Assembly: GCA_963585895.1 (NCBI GenBank)
Contig: OY757904.1
Location: forward strand, 158,171,076-158,235,075
DNA: 64,000 nucleotides
Direction: 5' to 3'
Origin: Sepioteuthis lessoniana
Taxonomy: Eukaryota > Mollusca > Cephalopoda > Myopsida > Loliginidae
Part shown: in pieces, positions 33,537-44,249 of the stretch
Layout of the letters: each line of letters begins with the position of its first letter
How positions within the stretch are numbered: position 1 is the first letter of the stretch
Notes under the pieces: model-generated
The model's database searches: none
Told to the model about the DNA's origin: nothing
Seen by the model: only the letters and a program-made list of their open reading frames with translations
Translations under genes and position numbers: made by a program

Positions 33537-35612
33537 CCTTAGAGAAATCTACAAATAATAGTGTTGCCGGGAGGTTTTTTGCTCTGATTCCTATGATTCG
33601 ACAGAGCGTCAAAATTTGTGATGTAGTGGATCGATTTTTTCGAAAACCATTTTGATTCTTCCTGAGAATTTTCTCAATGTCGAGTTCGATGCGGTTGAGT
33701 AGCAGAGCGTTGTAAATCTTAGCCGCTATGGAAGTAAGGGTTATACCTCGGTAGTTCTTGGCAATACTGAGATCACCTTTCTTGGAAACTGGGAGGATGC
33801 AGCTCTTTGTCCATCTGTATATTGTATTCTGGATATATTAATCGTTACAATATCGGAGCAGTAGGTCGTCGAATTTCCTTGTCTTCCATACCTCTAGTGG
33901 TATTTCATCAAAACCGCCAGCTTTTCAGTTTTAATTTTTTGTTAGTAATACGTCAAGTTCGTCTTGCATAAACTGTCCAAGTTTAATATCTTGTTGATAA
34001 TTCATAATTTTCGAGATGGGTTTTTCAGTTCCTTCTGGGGGGTTTCCAAGCAAATTCTTGAAATGTTCTTTCCACTTGTGTATTCATTCTTCTTGGCTGG
34101 CAGCTTTTAGTTTAACAAGGACGTGCTCTTCTTTTTATTCACTTCATTTACTGTCTGCCATGCCATTTGAGATTGTCTTTCTTCTTCCGAGTTTCTAATC
34201 TTATTGATCTGGTTTTGGAAGTATTCCCTTTGTTCTTTTAGGTGTGCTCTAGTTAGCTCTTTATGTGCCTTCTTAAGATTTTGAGCGTTGGTATTAGTAG
34301 GGTTCCTTCTATTACATAGAGATACCGTTTTCACGTTTTTTCTTAACTGTTAAAGTCTCCCAAAGGACTCTATGTTTTGCTATTAGTTTGGTTGGTATGT
34401 ATTCTGCTGCTGCTGCTGCTTTCAAGTGGGCATTGTCGAAGTTCTCATATTCGTCATTCGGACAAGGTGTTTCTGATATCTCCTGAAGTGCATCGAATTT
34501 GTTTCTTTGTGTTATCGAGTATTTATCGCAAATATCTCTATTGTTAAGCAGGGACCAGTCATTGTGTGGGGGTTTTGGTTGTTCTGCTCGTAGGCTTAAT
34601 CGTATCTTTGCCTTGAGAATGCGGTGGTCGGAAAACACACCCTCAAAAAAGGAGTATGCCTTACAATCCCAAGCGCTATTAATCCATATTTTATTTATGA
34701 AGATGCAGTCTATTTGTGCTTTAGCATTATTTGCTAAAGTGTATGTCCATAGCTTTCCTTTCCTTTTCTGAAATCTAGTATTAAGGTATAATTCCTCATT
34801 TCTGTTCCACGAGTTGTGTTCGCTGAATGTGTTGTTTTCGTTTTTACTTATTTTAGCATTTATATCTCCTCCGATGATGAGAACATTGTGTTTAGGGATG
34901 CTACGAACAAGGGAGGATAGCTTGTTATAGAAGGTGTCGAGGTCCTTTTCATCATTAGCTTTGGTAGGACTGTAGCAGGAGATGATCGTTGTGCTGGAGT
35001 TGCTATTAAGCGTAGCTACTATCATTCTCAGTTGTATTTTCTTGGTACTGTAAAGTGATTTTAGGGTGCGTGGATTAAGAAGCATTCCTGCACCTCCTGT
35101 AAATGCAGAGATAAACGACTACTCATTACCAGTATCATGGTATTTTATTTCTAAATCACTATGATGGTATCTGTTTTTGTATGCATACTATATCTATCTT
35201 ATGCTCTACCGCAGACTCTGTCAGCTCCAGTAATTGATATATCCTATTTAAGTTTCAAACCTTAAAAGTAGCTATTTGTACTGTGATTTTACATTTAAGA
35301 AATTTTTGTTTGTGTTTGAGTTCTGTTGCTGATTTTTCAAACACTGAGGCCAGACCTCCAAACCCAGCAGAACGTGCCCCTTTTTTTTACCCACGAGAAG
35401 GGCGAGTGAAAGTCATGGCAATTTTTCGATGGCTGTATTCTTTTTACTCCATCAAAAGATGCCACCCTGAGTAGTATAATGAGTAGCAGTAGTTTCATGA
35501 CTGAACTATATGATCCTGGCCGTTGACCAACATCAGGTGAAGCACATCATTGACCCGATGTTGAGTTCATCCACCTTGCTTCACATCCACCATGCTGCTT
35601 CCCATGGCTTCT
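33537..35612 (-). pseudogene. RTE copy, 3'-truncated, older and diverged
   Basis: Contains the 5' leader ('ccatgctgcttcccatggct' at about 35590-35609). The endonuclease follows (VGGDINAKI-type motif as IIGGDINAKISKN, VFSDHRILKAKIRLSL; 34312-35085), then the linker (NRRNPTNTNAQNLKKAHKEL; 34107-34334) and the start of the reverse transcriptase (about 33540-33900), ending in LLFVDFSKV. Several stops and shifts separate the pieces. The element ends abruptly inside RT motif A with no (GAT)n tail. It is more diverged from the 12 kb copy than the 30.6 kb copy is, so it may be a second subfamily. Confidence 0.88.
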
Positions 35613-35950
35613 GAGGTTTAGCTTGTAGAGGTTTTAAAAATTCCACCCTCATATTGAATAGATTTTAACTTACTATAAGTCCGCGGTTAATCTATTTTAA
35701 AACTACACCAGATTATAGTTAGTCTCGGCCTGTTTGCTGGCTTTTCAGAGTCGTGGTATGGTCTTGTGCTAATTAAAGCATAGGGCCAGCGGGAACTACT
35801 TATTGCTGAGACTAACCCCGAAAGAGGGTTTAGTGCTTTCTTGTTCGGATTTTATATCTGGTCCCAAACACTATACACTATGTAACCTATCCTTCTCTGA
35901 ATATATATCTATAAATACATAAATATATTTATATATGAATATATACATAT
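35613..35950. other. Unassigned stretch with a short imperfect hairpin
   Basis: 'gttagtctcggcc' near 35718 and 'gctgagactaacc' near 35805 can pair. No family recognised. Confidence 0.4.
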
Positions 35951-36200
35951 AAGTTGGCTGAATGTAATCGAGGGCGACACGAAGGTTCTTTTTTCAATAC
36001 ATACTATACCAAGGTGTAGGGAAGGGCACGGCTCCTTTTCCCTGGAATGTTCCATTACTCTTGATCCGTACCTTATAATGTTGCGTGTTAAACAAGGAGG
36101 CATCAAGTACAAATTTTTTAATCTTTGGTATGACCCGACCTGGGATTGAACACCTCTCTGTCGGACCATCGGCGAATACTCTATCTATCATGCTAATGGG

Positions 36201-36202
<2 letters not shown>
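35951..36202 (-). repeat. SINE family A, copy 7, near full length
   Basis: Minus-strand copy with body ('ataccaaggtgtagggaagg', 'gtaccttataatgttgcgtg') and head remnants on the right ('cgacctgggattgaac', 'accatcggcgaatactct'). An (AT)n run at 36206-36232 follows. Confidence 0.8.
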
Positions 36203-36231
<29 letters not shown>

Positions 36232-36264
36232 GACAGTATTTTTTCGACTTCTCCATAATTTTTC

Positions 36265-36310
36265 TTTTCTACCTGATGATTGTCGTATAAAGACGGCATG
36301 AAACCAGTGG
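36265..36310 (+). ncRNA. Hammerhead-ribozyme-like motif
   Basis: CTGATGA at 36273-36279, then a stem of about six pairs (tgtcgt with acggca, one G-T wobble) closing a short loop, then TGAAAC at 36299-36304. This matches the CUGAUGA/stem II/GAAA core of hammerhead ribozymes, known in Penelope-like elements. The base pair next to the core is a mismatch. It lies about 0.7 kb upstream of the Penelope-like element at 36.99 kb, with an RTE fragment between. Catalysis not shown. Confidence 0.4.
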
Positions 36311-36352
36311 TCGGAGATAACCAACTATGCGATTAGATATATATAAAAACTA

Positions 36353-36356
<4 letters not shown>

Positions 36357-36412
<56 letters not shown>
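36357..36412. repeat. (AT)n microsatellite
   Basis: Pure AT run of about 28 units. Confidence 0.95.
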
Positions 36413-36415
<3 letters not shown>

Positions 36416-36609
36416 ATCTCTACAGATGTGTTTTTATTTTTGTCTGTGTATGTTTACTAAAGTGTATTCTATGTGTTTGTGTGTATTCGTGAGTGTTCGT
36501 TTCCATGTATGTGCATACACTTTGGGGCTTTTTCCCATTTATTTCACTTTTGTCCCCAAAATAACTTATATATATATATATATATACGTATATATGTATG
36601 TATATATAC

Positions 36610-36802
36610 ACGGACCCCCACATATGGCCGTGCAAAAGCAGGACGACCAGCTCGAACTTACATACAGCAACTATGTGAGGACACAGGATGTAACCCTGAA
36701 GACTTGCCGGAGGCGATGAGTGATAGGGAGAAGTGGCGAGAGAGAGAGAGAGAGTCAGGGATATCCGTGCTGACGGCACGGATATGATGATGATGATGAT
36801 GA
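36610..36802 (+). pseudogene. RTE copy, last 190 bases
   Basis: Reads GRAKAGRPARTYIQQLCEDT and GCNPEDLPEAMSDREKWRE, the C-terminus of the RTE protein, followed by a (GA)n expansion near 36741-36754 and the '(gatgat)n' tail at 36784-36802. Strong 5' truncation; it follows an AT-rich microsatellite. Confidence 0.9.
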
Positions 36803-36989
36803 TATTTACATTCAAGCAAGTTTTGTTAAAGATGATGGAATACTGTTTATTATTTCTAATTTTATTTTTTCAAGACTACTTTATATTATATTAAAAATAC
36901 AGAGTACAATAAAGAAAAATATGAAATATCCTCAACGATCAAACAAAATTTTAAAAACTCACCAAAAAGAACACTGATTAACTTAAAAA

Positions 36990-37980
36990 ACACATTAACA
37001 AAATTATCACAGCTAATAATGCAAAAATTGGATCCATTAAACTAAAAAATAACAGATTACAAACCCGGATACATATATGGTAAAATAATACCCACAAACA
37101 AGGTAACCCAGTTACACCAAATATTTCACAGATTCCGACTCCCATATGCTACATATCAAGAATTCTCTACAATATGATAGTACCATATATCCCAAATAAA
37201 TACAGTATCAAATCAACTCATGAATTCATACAAATTTTAAGCTCTAACCACCCCTAACAAATGCCTAACGGCATCACTTGATGTCGAAAACCTTTTTATT
37301 AACGTTTCAGTTCACGAAATCATAGAAATAATAATAGAAAACGTCTATGATCACCCCTCAATTCCTACTCCAGCTATACAACCAAAAATTCTCTTCCGTA
37401 CTTGTACCAAAAATGTCCCATTCTATGATTTCCGGCAACATATATATACAAATTGACGGCATTTCGATGGGATCGCCCATTCGTCCGACCATCTCCGAAT
37501 TCTACATGTCCCACATCAAAAACCAAATATTTAAAACAATAATAACTTAACGCAAGATATACGTCCGCTTTGTCGACAACATTTTCATCGTAACACACTC
37601 CTACGACGAAATTAACAAACTTAAACAAACTCTAGAAAAAAAACTCCGAACTAAACTTTACCACCGAACTCAACATTAATAAAAAAAATTCCCTTACCTT
37701 GATGTACTTACAGACTCCCCAAATAATACCAAATTCACTACATCTCCATATAAAAAGCCTACCAACGGCACTTCCACCCTACTTAACTTACACAGTGAAT
37801 GTCCCCAAAAATATAAAATAGCAATTATAAAAAACTTAATTCATACATTTCACAACTCATGTAAGACAATATTTTACAAAGAACTTACCAACATAAAACA
37901 AACCCTTGTTAATAACAATTTTCCTAATAAACTAGTTGATCAACAAATAAAACGATATCTTCAAAATATTCACAAATAAT
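36990..37980 (+). pseudogene. Penelope-like element, reverse transcriptase fossil
   Basis: A Penelope-like retroelement with order and motifs visible across frame shifts. Upstream is YNMIVPYIPNKYSIKSTHEF (about 37165-37230). Then come ASLDVENLFINVSVHEIIEI (37270-37330), IQIDGISMGSPIRPTISEFY (37449-37508), VRFVDNIFIVTHSYDEINKL (37562-37621), FPYLDVL (about 37693) and YKKPTNGTSTLLNLH (about 37750). RFVDN replaces the catalytic YVDD pair, so the enzyme is dead. No GIY-YIG endonuclease can be read downstream. A hammerhead-like motif lies at 38.25 kb. Penelope-like elements are a retroelement class distinct from LINEs and LTR elements. Confidence 0.85.
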
Positions 37981-38244
37981 AATAATAATAGTAATAATAA
38001 TAATCGATTATAAATCCTCGAAGCAATATGCATAAAAGATTTAAAAAGACATAAATAAAATAGCATTTAACACAGGCACCAACATACTAAGTATTTTTAA
38101 TAACTAAAAATCACTAACTCTATTAATAAACCTGTTTTTCAACCGAAAGTTTTAAAACAAAACGCTGAAGAAATTTCCCAACTGACAACTTTAAAACAAA
38201 ACGCAACAAATTATTGAAACAGTAAAAACACAACAGTCAACTCA
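37981..38244. other. Unassigned stretch starting with (AAT)n
   Basis: An (AATAAT)n run near 37976-38004, then A-rich sequence that may be decayed Penelope-like 3' DNA. Confidence 0.4.
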
Positions 38245-38295
38245 ACGCTACTCCTGATGACGACCAAAAATACGGTCGAAAGCGCTTGGGCAGAA
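38245..38295 (+). ncRNA. Hammerhead-ribozyme-like motif downstream of the Penelope-like element
   Basis: CTGATGA at 38254-38260, a short hairpin (gacc pairing with ggtc around 'aaaaatac'), then GAAA at 38278-38281 followed by 'gcgc'. One extra C sits between the core and the stem. Position about 270 bases after the RT fossil matches where such motifs are found in this element class. Decayed or divergent; activity unproven. Confidence 0.45.
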
Positions 38296-38690
38296 GATAT
38301 GGGACAATTCCCTTACGATGTAGATCCCAATAACAGAAAAATAACAAGGAGTCTTGAAAAAATAAAACAAAAAATAATAAACAGGGTTCCATCGTCTTTT
38401 TCAAAACATGATCGAATAACTTGCTGCCTAAATATACTCTTCAAAATATATTTACATATCTATCTATCAATCTATCTATATAGGATACACATTTCTTTAT
38501 TTTTACTCAGAACAGGTAGATAGGAATATTCCAGAAAAAAAAAGGATCAAAATTTCACTTACATAGAATTTATAAGACATATAGAATATAATACTCCAGA
38601 AAAAGTGGATCAAAAACTAACTCGAAGAAAAACTATTCACAGAAACAAAAATAGTAAGATTCCAAAATAAATAAGTAATTTCTATGAATC
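38296..38690. other. AT-rich stretch without recognised features
   Basis: No recognisable protein; short imperfect TATC/TATA repeats near 38450-38485. Confidence 0.4.
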
Positions 38691-39262
38691 TGATTGGTTG
38701 CGTTTTCGTCGACGTCCGCGCATTTGAACTTTATTAAACCGGTAATAAACTTTAAATATTTTACTTTGATACACTTTTATTTTACCCAAAAGTATAAATA
38801 GCGAATTTTATTTTTAGTTCAAAGCAGAGAGCGTCAATCAGCGGACAGGGGCATCACGACACGATAGATGGCCCGTTAATATACACGACGGTTAGGAGAG
38901 TTGGCCGAAAGACTCATACATACCAGGATACACGCATATACACACACATACACTTGTATGTATGTACAAGCCTATCTTCTATTTTTAGTTCGGACATACA
39001 CACACATTCAATTTGACAGAGAATATTCGCGTTTTACACACACACACACACACACACGCACACACACATATGAACACCTTTTGTATAATTATTGCCATTG
39101 TCGAGTTGATATAATATCTAAAATTGTTTTTCTTTAAGGTTCTTGTTTTTTGTCAGATTTTTTGTGTCTACATTGCATATGCAATTTTGGGTTGTATTAT
39201 TGTGGAACTAACACCCGAAGTTTTATTTTTCGTGGGACCTCGGGAAATCCTATTCTTCCACA
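38691..39262 (+). repeat. LTR of a CsRn1-like Ty3/gypsy element
   Basis: The right end (...ttcttccaca) lies two bases before a primer-binding site, which fixes the boundary at 39262. A TATA box (tataaata, 38793-38800) is followed by a plausible R/U5 region containing 'tcaaagcagagagcgtcaat'. The left end is uncertain; 38691 is a guess at a TG start. An internal (CA)n run lies at 39038-39066. No second LTR was found downstream. Confidence 0.65.
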
Positions 39263-39264
39263 AA

Positions 39265-39280
39265 TGGTGACCTCCGACGT
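39265..39280 (+). promoter_or_regulatory. Primer-binding site, tRNA-Trp type
   Basis: 'tggtgacctccgacgt' matches the complement of an animal tRNA-Trp 3' end (known form TGGTGACCCCGACGTG) with a small internal difference. Use of tRNA-Trp is characteristic of the CsRn1 clade of Ty3/gypsy elements. Its position two bases after an LTR end supports the call. Confidence 0.7.
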
Positions 39281-39356
39281 TTGAAAGAAAATTCTTTTAA
39301 AAAAATCTCATTTAAAAAACAACATAAAAAGATTTTACAACGCGTAAACATAGAAA

Positions 39357-39525
39357 ATGGAAAACTTCGACACTGAACTCACAACAGCAATACCAGTAAA
39401 CACAGCAACGCCAACAAACATCACAAACAATCACGTTAGACAGGCTGCTGCAGGGCATGACAAATCTATCCATGCAAGTTCAAACGTCCCAACGTTCTCG
39501 TCTATATCGATCCTCCTCACAAAAT
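39357..39525 (+). pseudogene. Start of a CsRn1-like gag, cut short
   Basis: The first Met after the primer site opens [20 protein letters not shown] and runs to about [16 protein letters not shown] in a shifted frame. It is then replaced by (TATACA)n microsatellite at about 39523. No capsid, protease or polymerase follows. Identification rests on position behind the LTR and primer site rather than on a domain. Confidence 0.5.
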
Positions 39526-39543
39526 ATATATACATACATACAC

Positions 39544-39577
<34 letters not shown>

Positions 39578-39648
39578 AGATATATACATATATATATAAA
39601 TGCATATATATCCGCAAATACATATATATATATATATATATACATTTG
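39526..39648. repeat. (ATAC)n/(AT)n microsatellite
   Basis: Imperfect TATACATA repeats joining the gag remnant to the next repeat. Confidence 0.9.
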
Positions 39649-39649
39649 C

Positions 39650-40842
39650 CCAGTTGGCTGGGGCTGTAGAATACACCGACTGCCTCTCTACAGAGAGGTA
39701 CCCCACCAACGAGTGTCCTGAATATGACAATAAACAGTCTGATGGTGAAGTTCCAGTAATGCTGGAGCTTTGGGGAATGCAGAGTGCCTCTTCATTGCCA
39801 TCGCTCACAGGTCCACTCTGGCCTGGAGTGGCAGTACATGATGGGGTCTTATCTATGGGTCAAATAGAACTAAACTGTGTTGGTTGAGTGGAACTGTTTT
39901 TCATTTAAACTGCGTACTTATGTTAAATTGAATTATTTAAAATAGAACTGTTTTGACATTTAAGCTGAGTACTTATGGTAAACTGAATTGTTTGAAATAG
40001 AACTGTTTTGACATTTAAACTGCGTACTATTGCTAAACTAAATTATTTGAAATAGAACTGTTTCTACATTTAACTCTGTGTATTGCTCAACTGATTGGGG
40101 CTGTAGAATACACCGACTGCTTTTCTACAAAGGGGGATGACCCACCCCAACGAGTGTTTTGGATTTTACACTGATGGTGAAGTTCCAATGATGCTGGAGC
40201 TTTGGGGAATGCGGAGTACCCCTTCATTGCTATCGCTCCCAGGTCTACTCTGGCCTAGAGTAGTAACACCTGATAGTGTCGTATCTATGGGTCAAATAGA
40301 ACTAAACTGTGAACTTATACTAAACTGAATTGCTTGAAATAGGACTGTTTTTACATTCAAACTGAGTACCTAATGCTTAACTGAATTACTTGAAATGGAA
40401 CTGTTTTTGACATTGAAACTTAACTTACGCTAAACTGAATTGTTTGAACTAAACTGAATTGCTTGAAATAGGATTGTTTTAACATTTAAACTGCATACTT
40501 ATACTAAACTGAATTGCTTGAAATAGAACTGTTTTGACATTTAAACTGTATACTTGAGCTCAACTGAATTGTTTAAATTGGAACTGTTTTTATATGCTAA
40601 ACTGAATTGTTTGAAATAGAACTATTTTGACAATTAAACTCTGTGTACATAAAAACTATACTTATACTAAATTGAATTGTTTGAAATAAAACTGTTTGAC
40701 TAAACTGACCTTGAAATAGAAATATTTTTGACAATTAAACTGTGTACTTATGCTAAACGGAATTGTTTGAAATAGAACTATTTATTTGGATTTGTCATTA
40801 AATAACCTACAAAGGTTGATATGCCATAAGCCTAAACAAACA
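39650..40842 (+). repeat. Composite minisatellite repeat, inverted copies 5a/5b
   Basis: Read on the plus strand: module at 39655-39880 ('ggggctgtagaatacaccga', 'ctatgggtcaaatagaacta'), array 39881-40084, a second module at 40085-40310, a longer array 40311-40790, then the SINE-B-type tail at 40793-40840 ('cattaaataacctacaaagg', 'gatatgccataa'). Array units are ~55 bases ('ttgaaatagaactgttttga', 'aaactgcgtacttatgct'). The order is that of copies 1-4, reversed. Two modules in one element suggest tandem growth. Confidence 0.75.
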
Positions 40843-40982
40843 CACAAAAAACATATATACATGTATATATAGACTTTAAGATGAATAGGTCAACACGTGA
40901 ATTTGGTTTCAGGTTATTGTATTTATTTATTTATTTTTGCTCCACTAGTGTTTCTGGCTTTTATGGAAGGGACTATTGTTAA

Positions 40983-41049
40983 GATCTATTCATAAAATGA
41001 AAGAAAACGGTCTCAAGCTAACAAAGGAAAGAAGCGGAAGATACCCTGT
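40983..41049 (+). pseudogene. Tiny RTE internal fragment
   Basis: Reads RSIHKMKENGLKLTKERSGR followed by YPV, matching TSIDKIKENGFELTKKRSRR and YPAT of the intact RTE protein. Only about 65 bases remain. Confidence 0.7.
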
Positions 41050-41359
41050 TGTTGTTCTTTTATAATTTCAGAATTTGTGTCTGTAAATTTCCTGTTGGAT
41101 TTAATTGTCCGTGACAACGTTTGACTTCTGCAGATGTGTTTTCATTTTTTTTTTTTTTATGTATGTTAGTTTACTAAAGTGTACTCTGAGTATTTATGTC
41201 TATGCGTGAGTGTTCGTATTCATATATGTGTATATACTTAGGGGTCCTTTATTTCTCTTTTGCCCCGAAATGATTTATGATATTTGATATGCCATAAAAT
41301 CCAACCAACAATTAACCTTCCTCACTGAGTGATTCTATCAGTGTATGTGTGACTGTGCC

Positions 41360-42300
41360 TTTGTCTGTGTGTGTGTGTGTATAGTTCGATTCTGTTTAGT
41401 GTGGGTTTGAATTCATCTATGAATTTTTATCTTTTTTTGAGAGTAATGAGTAGTCATCAATTTGGTATATTGGTATTATTTTAAACGTTCCATTACTACA
41501 CTCGTAAAGGTGTTTTGAAACAGTTTTCAGGTAATTTAATGTTGCTCCTATGTAAGGACACTCTATTGTTTAGAGTTTGCATTGATCCGATGTATACTTT
41601 TTTACAGTTTCAACATTCGATTACATAGACATCTTTTTAAAATGCTGCTTGGATCTTTATTTATTATAAACGTGATTTTTGGGTATTCGAAGGTTTAGGA
41701 TTTTCCTTCTGTGATTATATAACATACTCCACATCTCTTATTCTTGCATGTTCAGACTCTGTGCATTGTGTGTTCCACAAACATAGAAGAGGTGAGTATG
41801 TGTTTTAGATATCTGGGTTGTCTTTGGTTCTTAATGATTTTGTTGTGTCTAGTATATTTTTGATTCTGTCATTGTTTTTAAGTAGTTGAAGATTCTTTAT
41901 TATTTCTATGAATGGTTCTGGGATGTTTTTGTTGTATATTGAGACGTATTTCAAGGGTTTTTTTTTGTTTTTGGAGGTTTGTAGTTCTTTTAATGGTATT
42001 TTTTCTGCTTATTCGAATCCTGTATGTATTTGTGTTGTTGGGTATCTCCTCTCGGAGGTTTACGTAAAATTATTCTACATGAGTTTTTCTGAGGATTTTA
42101 TAAGTAACTATGGTGCATATTCTACGTGCGAGAGTGTAAGGGATTAATCTTGTGCAGTTTTTGGGGTGGTGACTCGTTGGATGCCGGTGGGTTTGTGGTA
42201 AATGTCTACGATCGTTTGGCTATTTTCGTTTTTAAACTATCATGTTTCGACATCCTCATTGGATGTCGAAACATGGTAGTTCTTTAAAGCTGTGTTACAA
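41360..42300 (-). pseudogene. Penelope-like element, C-terminal part, second family
   Basis: Minus strand, several shifts. VDIYHKPTGIQRVTT (about 42166-42210) is followed by YTLARRICTIVTYKILRKTH (about 42070-42135). Next come a Cys-rich linker CKNKRCGVC (41722-41748) and GKSTFEYPKITFIINKDPS with stops (about 41645-41720). Downstream remnants (KLMTTHYSQKKIKI; about 41430-41475) align with the region after the GIY-YIG core. The Cys cluster before the endonuclease is typical of Penelope-like proteins. The GIY-YIG motif itself is unreadable. The sequence differs clearly from the element at 37 kb, so it is an independent family. Confidence 0.75.
42238..42279. repeat. Short perfect-stem palindrome
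   Basis: 'ctatcatgtttcgacatcc' and 'ggatgtcgaaacatggtag' pair almost completely around 'tcatt'. On the minus strand it contains 'atgaggatgtcgaaac', which resembles a hammerhead core remnant. It lies at the edge of a Penelope-like fossil. Confidence 0.75.
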
Positions 42301-43494
42301 GGTGAATTTTATTTTAGGGTGTAGGTTATAGGACACAGGAAAAGTCTTTTGTGATGGAGGGTAATATTATTGTTGTTGGGAAATTGCGAGGTTTGTAATT
42401 GGCTCCCTTTGCTTCTTGCCCCATTCACTTGTTATCTTCTTTTCGTCTGTTGAAGCTGTAGAGGAATATTGGATGGAATGAAAAAACAAGGATACTTTTA
42501 AACTCAATTTCTATTTTGGAGGTTTACGACTATACTTGGTAGGAATGTTTTCCGGGACCAGTAGAAATAGTAGTGTTCCCTCAATCGAGGCATTTGAAGA
42601 AACATCATGGAATCATCTTTGGTAAATTATAAGTTTGAGGGCCCACTATGTGTCTCTTTACGTTGGGTACATTCAGCAGAGGCTGCTACAAGTAAGAGAC
42701 ACAACGCATTGCTAAGCCCTCGGGCTCTAGCAGGCACATGCGTTCCCTACCAGCAGCCGAGAGAAAAAAGTGCATCCATCTCAGAGGAAGTGGTAAAGAA
42801 CTCGGAGCGAGAACTTCTCTTTGGCGCCAGGAAGCCCCTCTTTTTTTAGATTTCGCTTCCTATCAGAGGCCTCCTGGTAAACTGTTAATTTTGCATTTAT
42901 TTAATCTTTTTATTATTGTCTTTTTTATATATCATTAAATCCCAACAAAGTTTGGGCGTAAATTATGTAAATCGTTAATGTTGGCCCATAGGCATTTCCA
43001 GAATGTGAAACAATCATCTAAGTAACTTTTCTATGATCTTATAAACTCAGTTTTTATATCATTGTGTTTTTTACCTATGATTGTAAAAGAGAAGACAACT
43101 TACCCCGTGAAGCAAAGCGACCACATTTATGCCTGGCGTGCAGAATGAGAGGTACGCCCCAGAGAGAGAGAGAGAGAAGAAAAGAAACATGGATGCCCTA
43201 ACACCTCAATTCAAAATAAAAGGCAGTCTCGAACGAGGAGGATTTGTGGGAGTGGCATATGTAAATTATTTTGAAGCGAGTATACTGGCCAACCATAAAA
43301 GCGCCACAAGCGGAGAAAGGAACAGATTTGCGAAAAACGCAGTCGAGTGAAGACGTTACTTTTGATGGCAGAGACGAATAGAGTAAAGAAGTTCTTTTTT
43401 CGTTGGCAGAGACGCAATAAGATTAAGACGTCATTTTTTTAGCGATCACTGGAATCCGTTTCAGCCAGTTGGGAGAACAAAAAACAGACTATTT
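42301..43494. other. Unassigned stretch, GC-richer in part
   Basis: 42610-42870 is GC-richer and loosely resembles 54800-55040 (both have 'cttcctatcag' before their end). 43337-43435 has two imperfect ~47-base repeats ('gcagagacg' and 'aagacgt'). It may include the 5' LTR or leader of the adjacent gypsy fossil, but no LTR pair could be shown. Confidence 0.35.
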
Positions 43495-43499
43495 CAGCA

Positions 43500-44230
43500 A
43501 AAACGACAGAGGGGGAAATTTGACCTCAAACTCATCCCTAAGTTTGACAGCTCTGCATCTAGGCCATCAGTGGTCAAGAGGATGGAGAAGGCTGAATTAG
43601 TCAGCAAGATGTGCCAAATGAAAAATTTAGAGCACACAGTTGTGACCACCGACAGTCCCCTTAAGACTGACGGGTGGTGCATTTGCGATCTACCAAAAGC
43701 TTAAGGAAGAAGAAAAGGGGATTTCAGCTAGATAGAATCTGCGCTGTATACAGCTTCAGCCTATGTGCAAATTGCTGCATGACATCTCTGCCATAGGGAA
43801 TCAGTTGACGTCTACCAGACGGAATTAAGAAGACTCTTGGTTCTGTTTGGTGGAATATGTGACCGTGGCATGGCGTGTGCGTTCGTGCAAGGATTGCCAG
43901 ATCAAGTTAAACATCTTCGCGCTTTGACCTGGATGGACGATTCATCTATCGACCAGCTGCTGGCCCGCGCGCGAGCTATTATGAAAGATGAGGTGATGGC
44001 AGCTACAGCAGTACAAACAACACGAGAAAAAACAAGGGAGCTTCTGTGTGGTCCCATATCATACCAACGCTGCAACGGTCCCAATAATTTTGCAAAGGAC
44101 TGTAAAGGACAGCACACCGGAAGGTAGAAACCCAAGACAAGATGTTATAAGTGCGGCGTAGTGGGCCATATATCCTGCAATTGTCCAGGAAACGAAGCAG
44201 GGGAACAGGCCTCGGCGATAGCCTACTACT
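43500..44230 (+). pseudogene. Gypsy gag remnant with zinc knuckles
   Basis: Pieces read KFDLKLIPKFDSSASRPSVV, then VLFGGICDRGMACAFVQGLP and MDDSSIDQLLARARAIMKDE (43837-44010). The first zinc knuckle is damaged (SYQRCNGPNNFAKDC; first Cys displaced, His lost). The second at 44143-44184 is a perfect C-X2-C-X4-H-X4-C (CYKCGVVGHISCNC). It would have packaged element RNA. Stops near 43700-43800 and 44128 break it. Confidence 0.8.
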
Positions 44231-44249
44231 AGAGCCACATATGAAAGTG

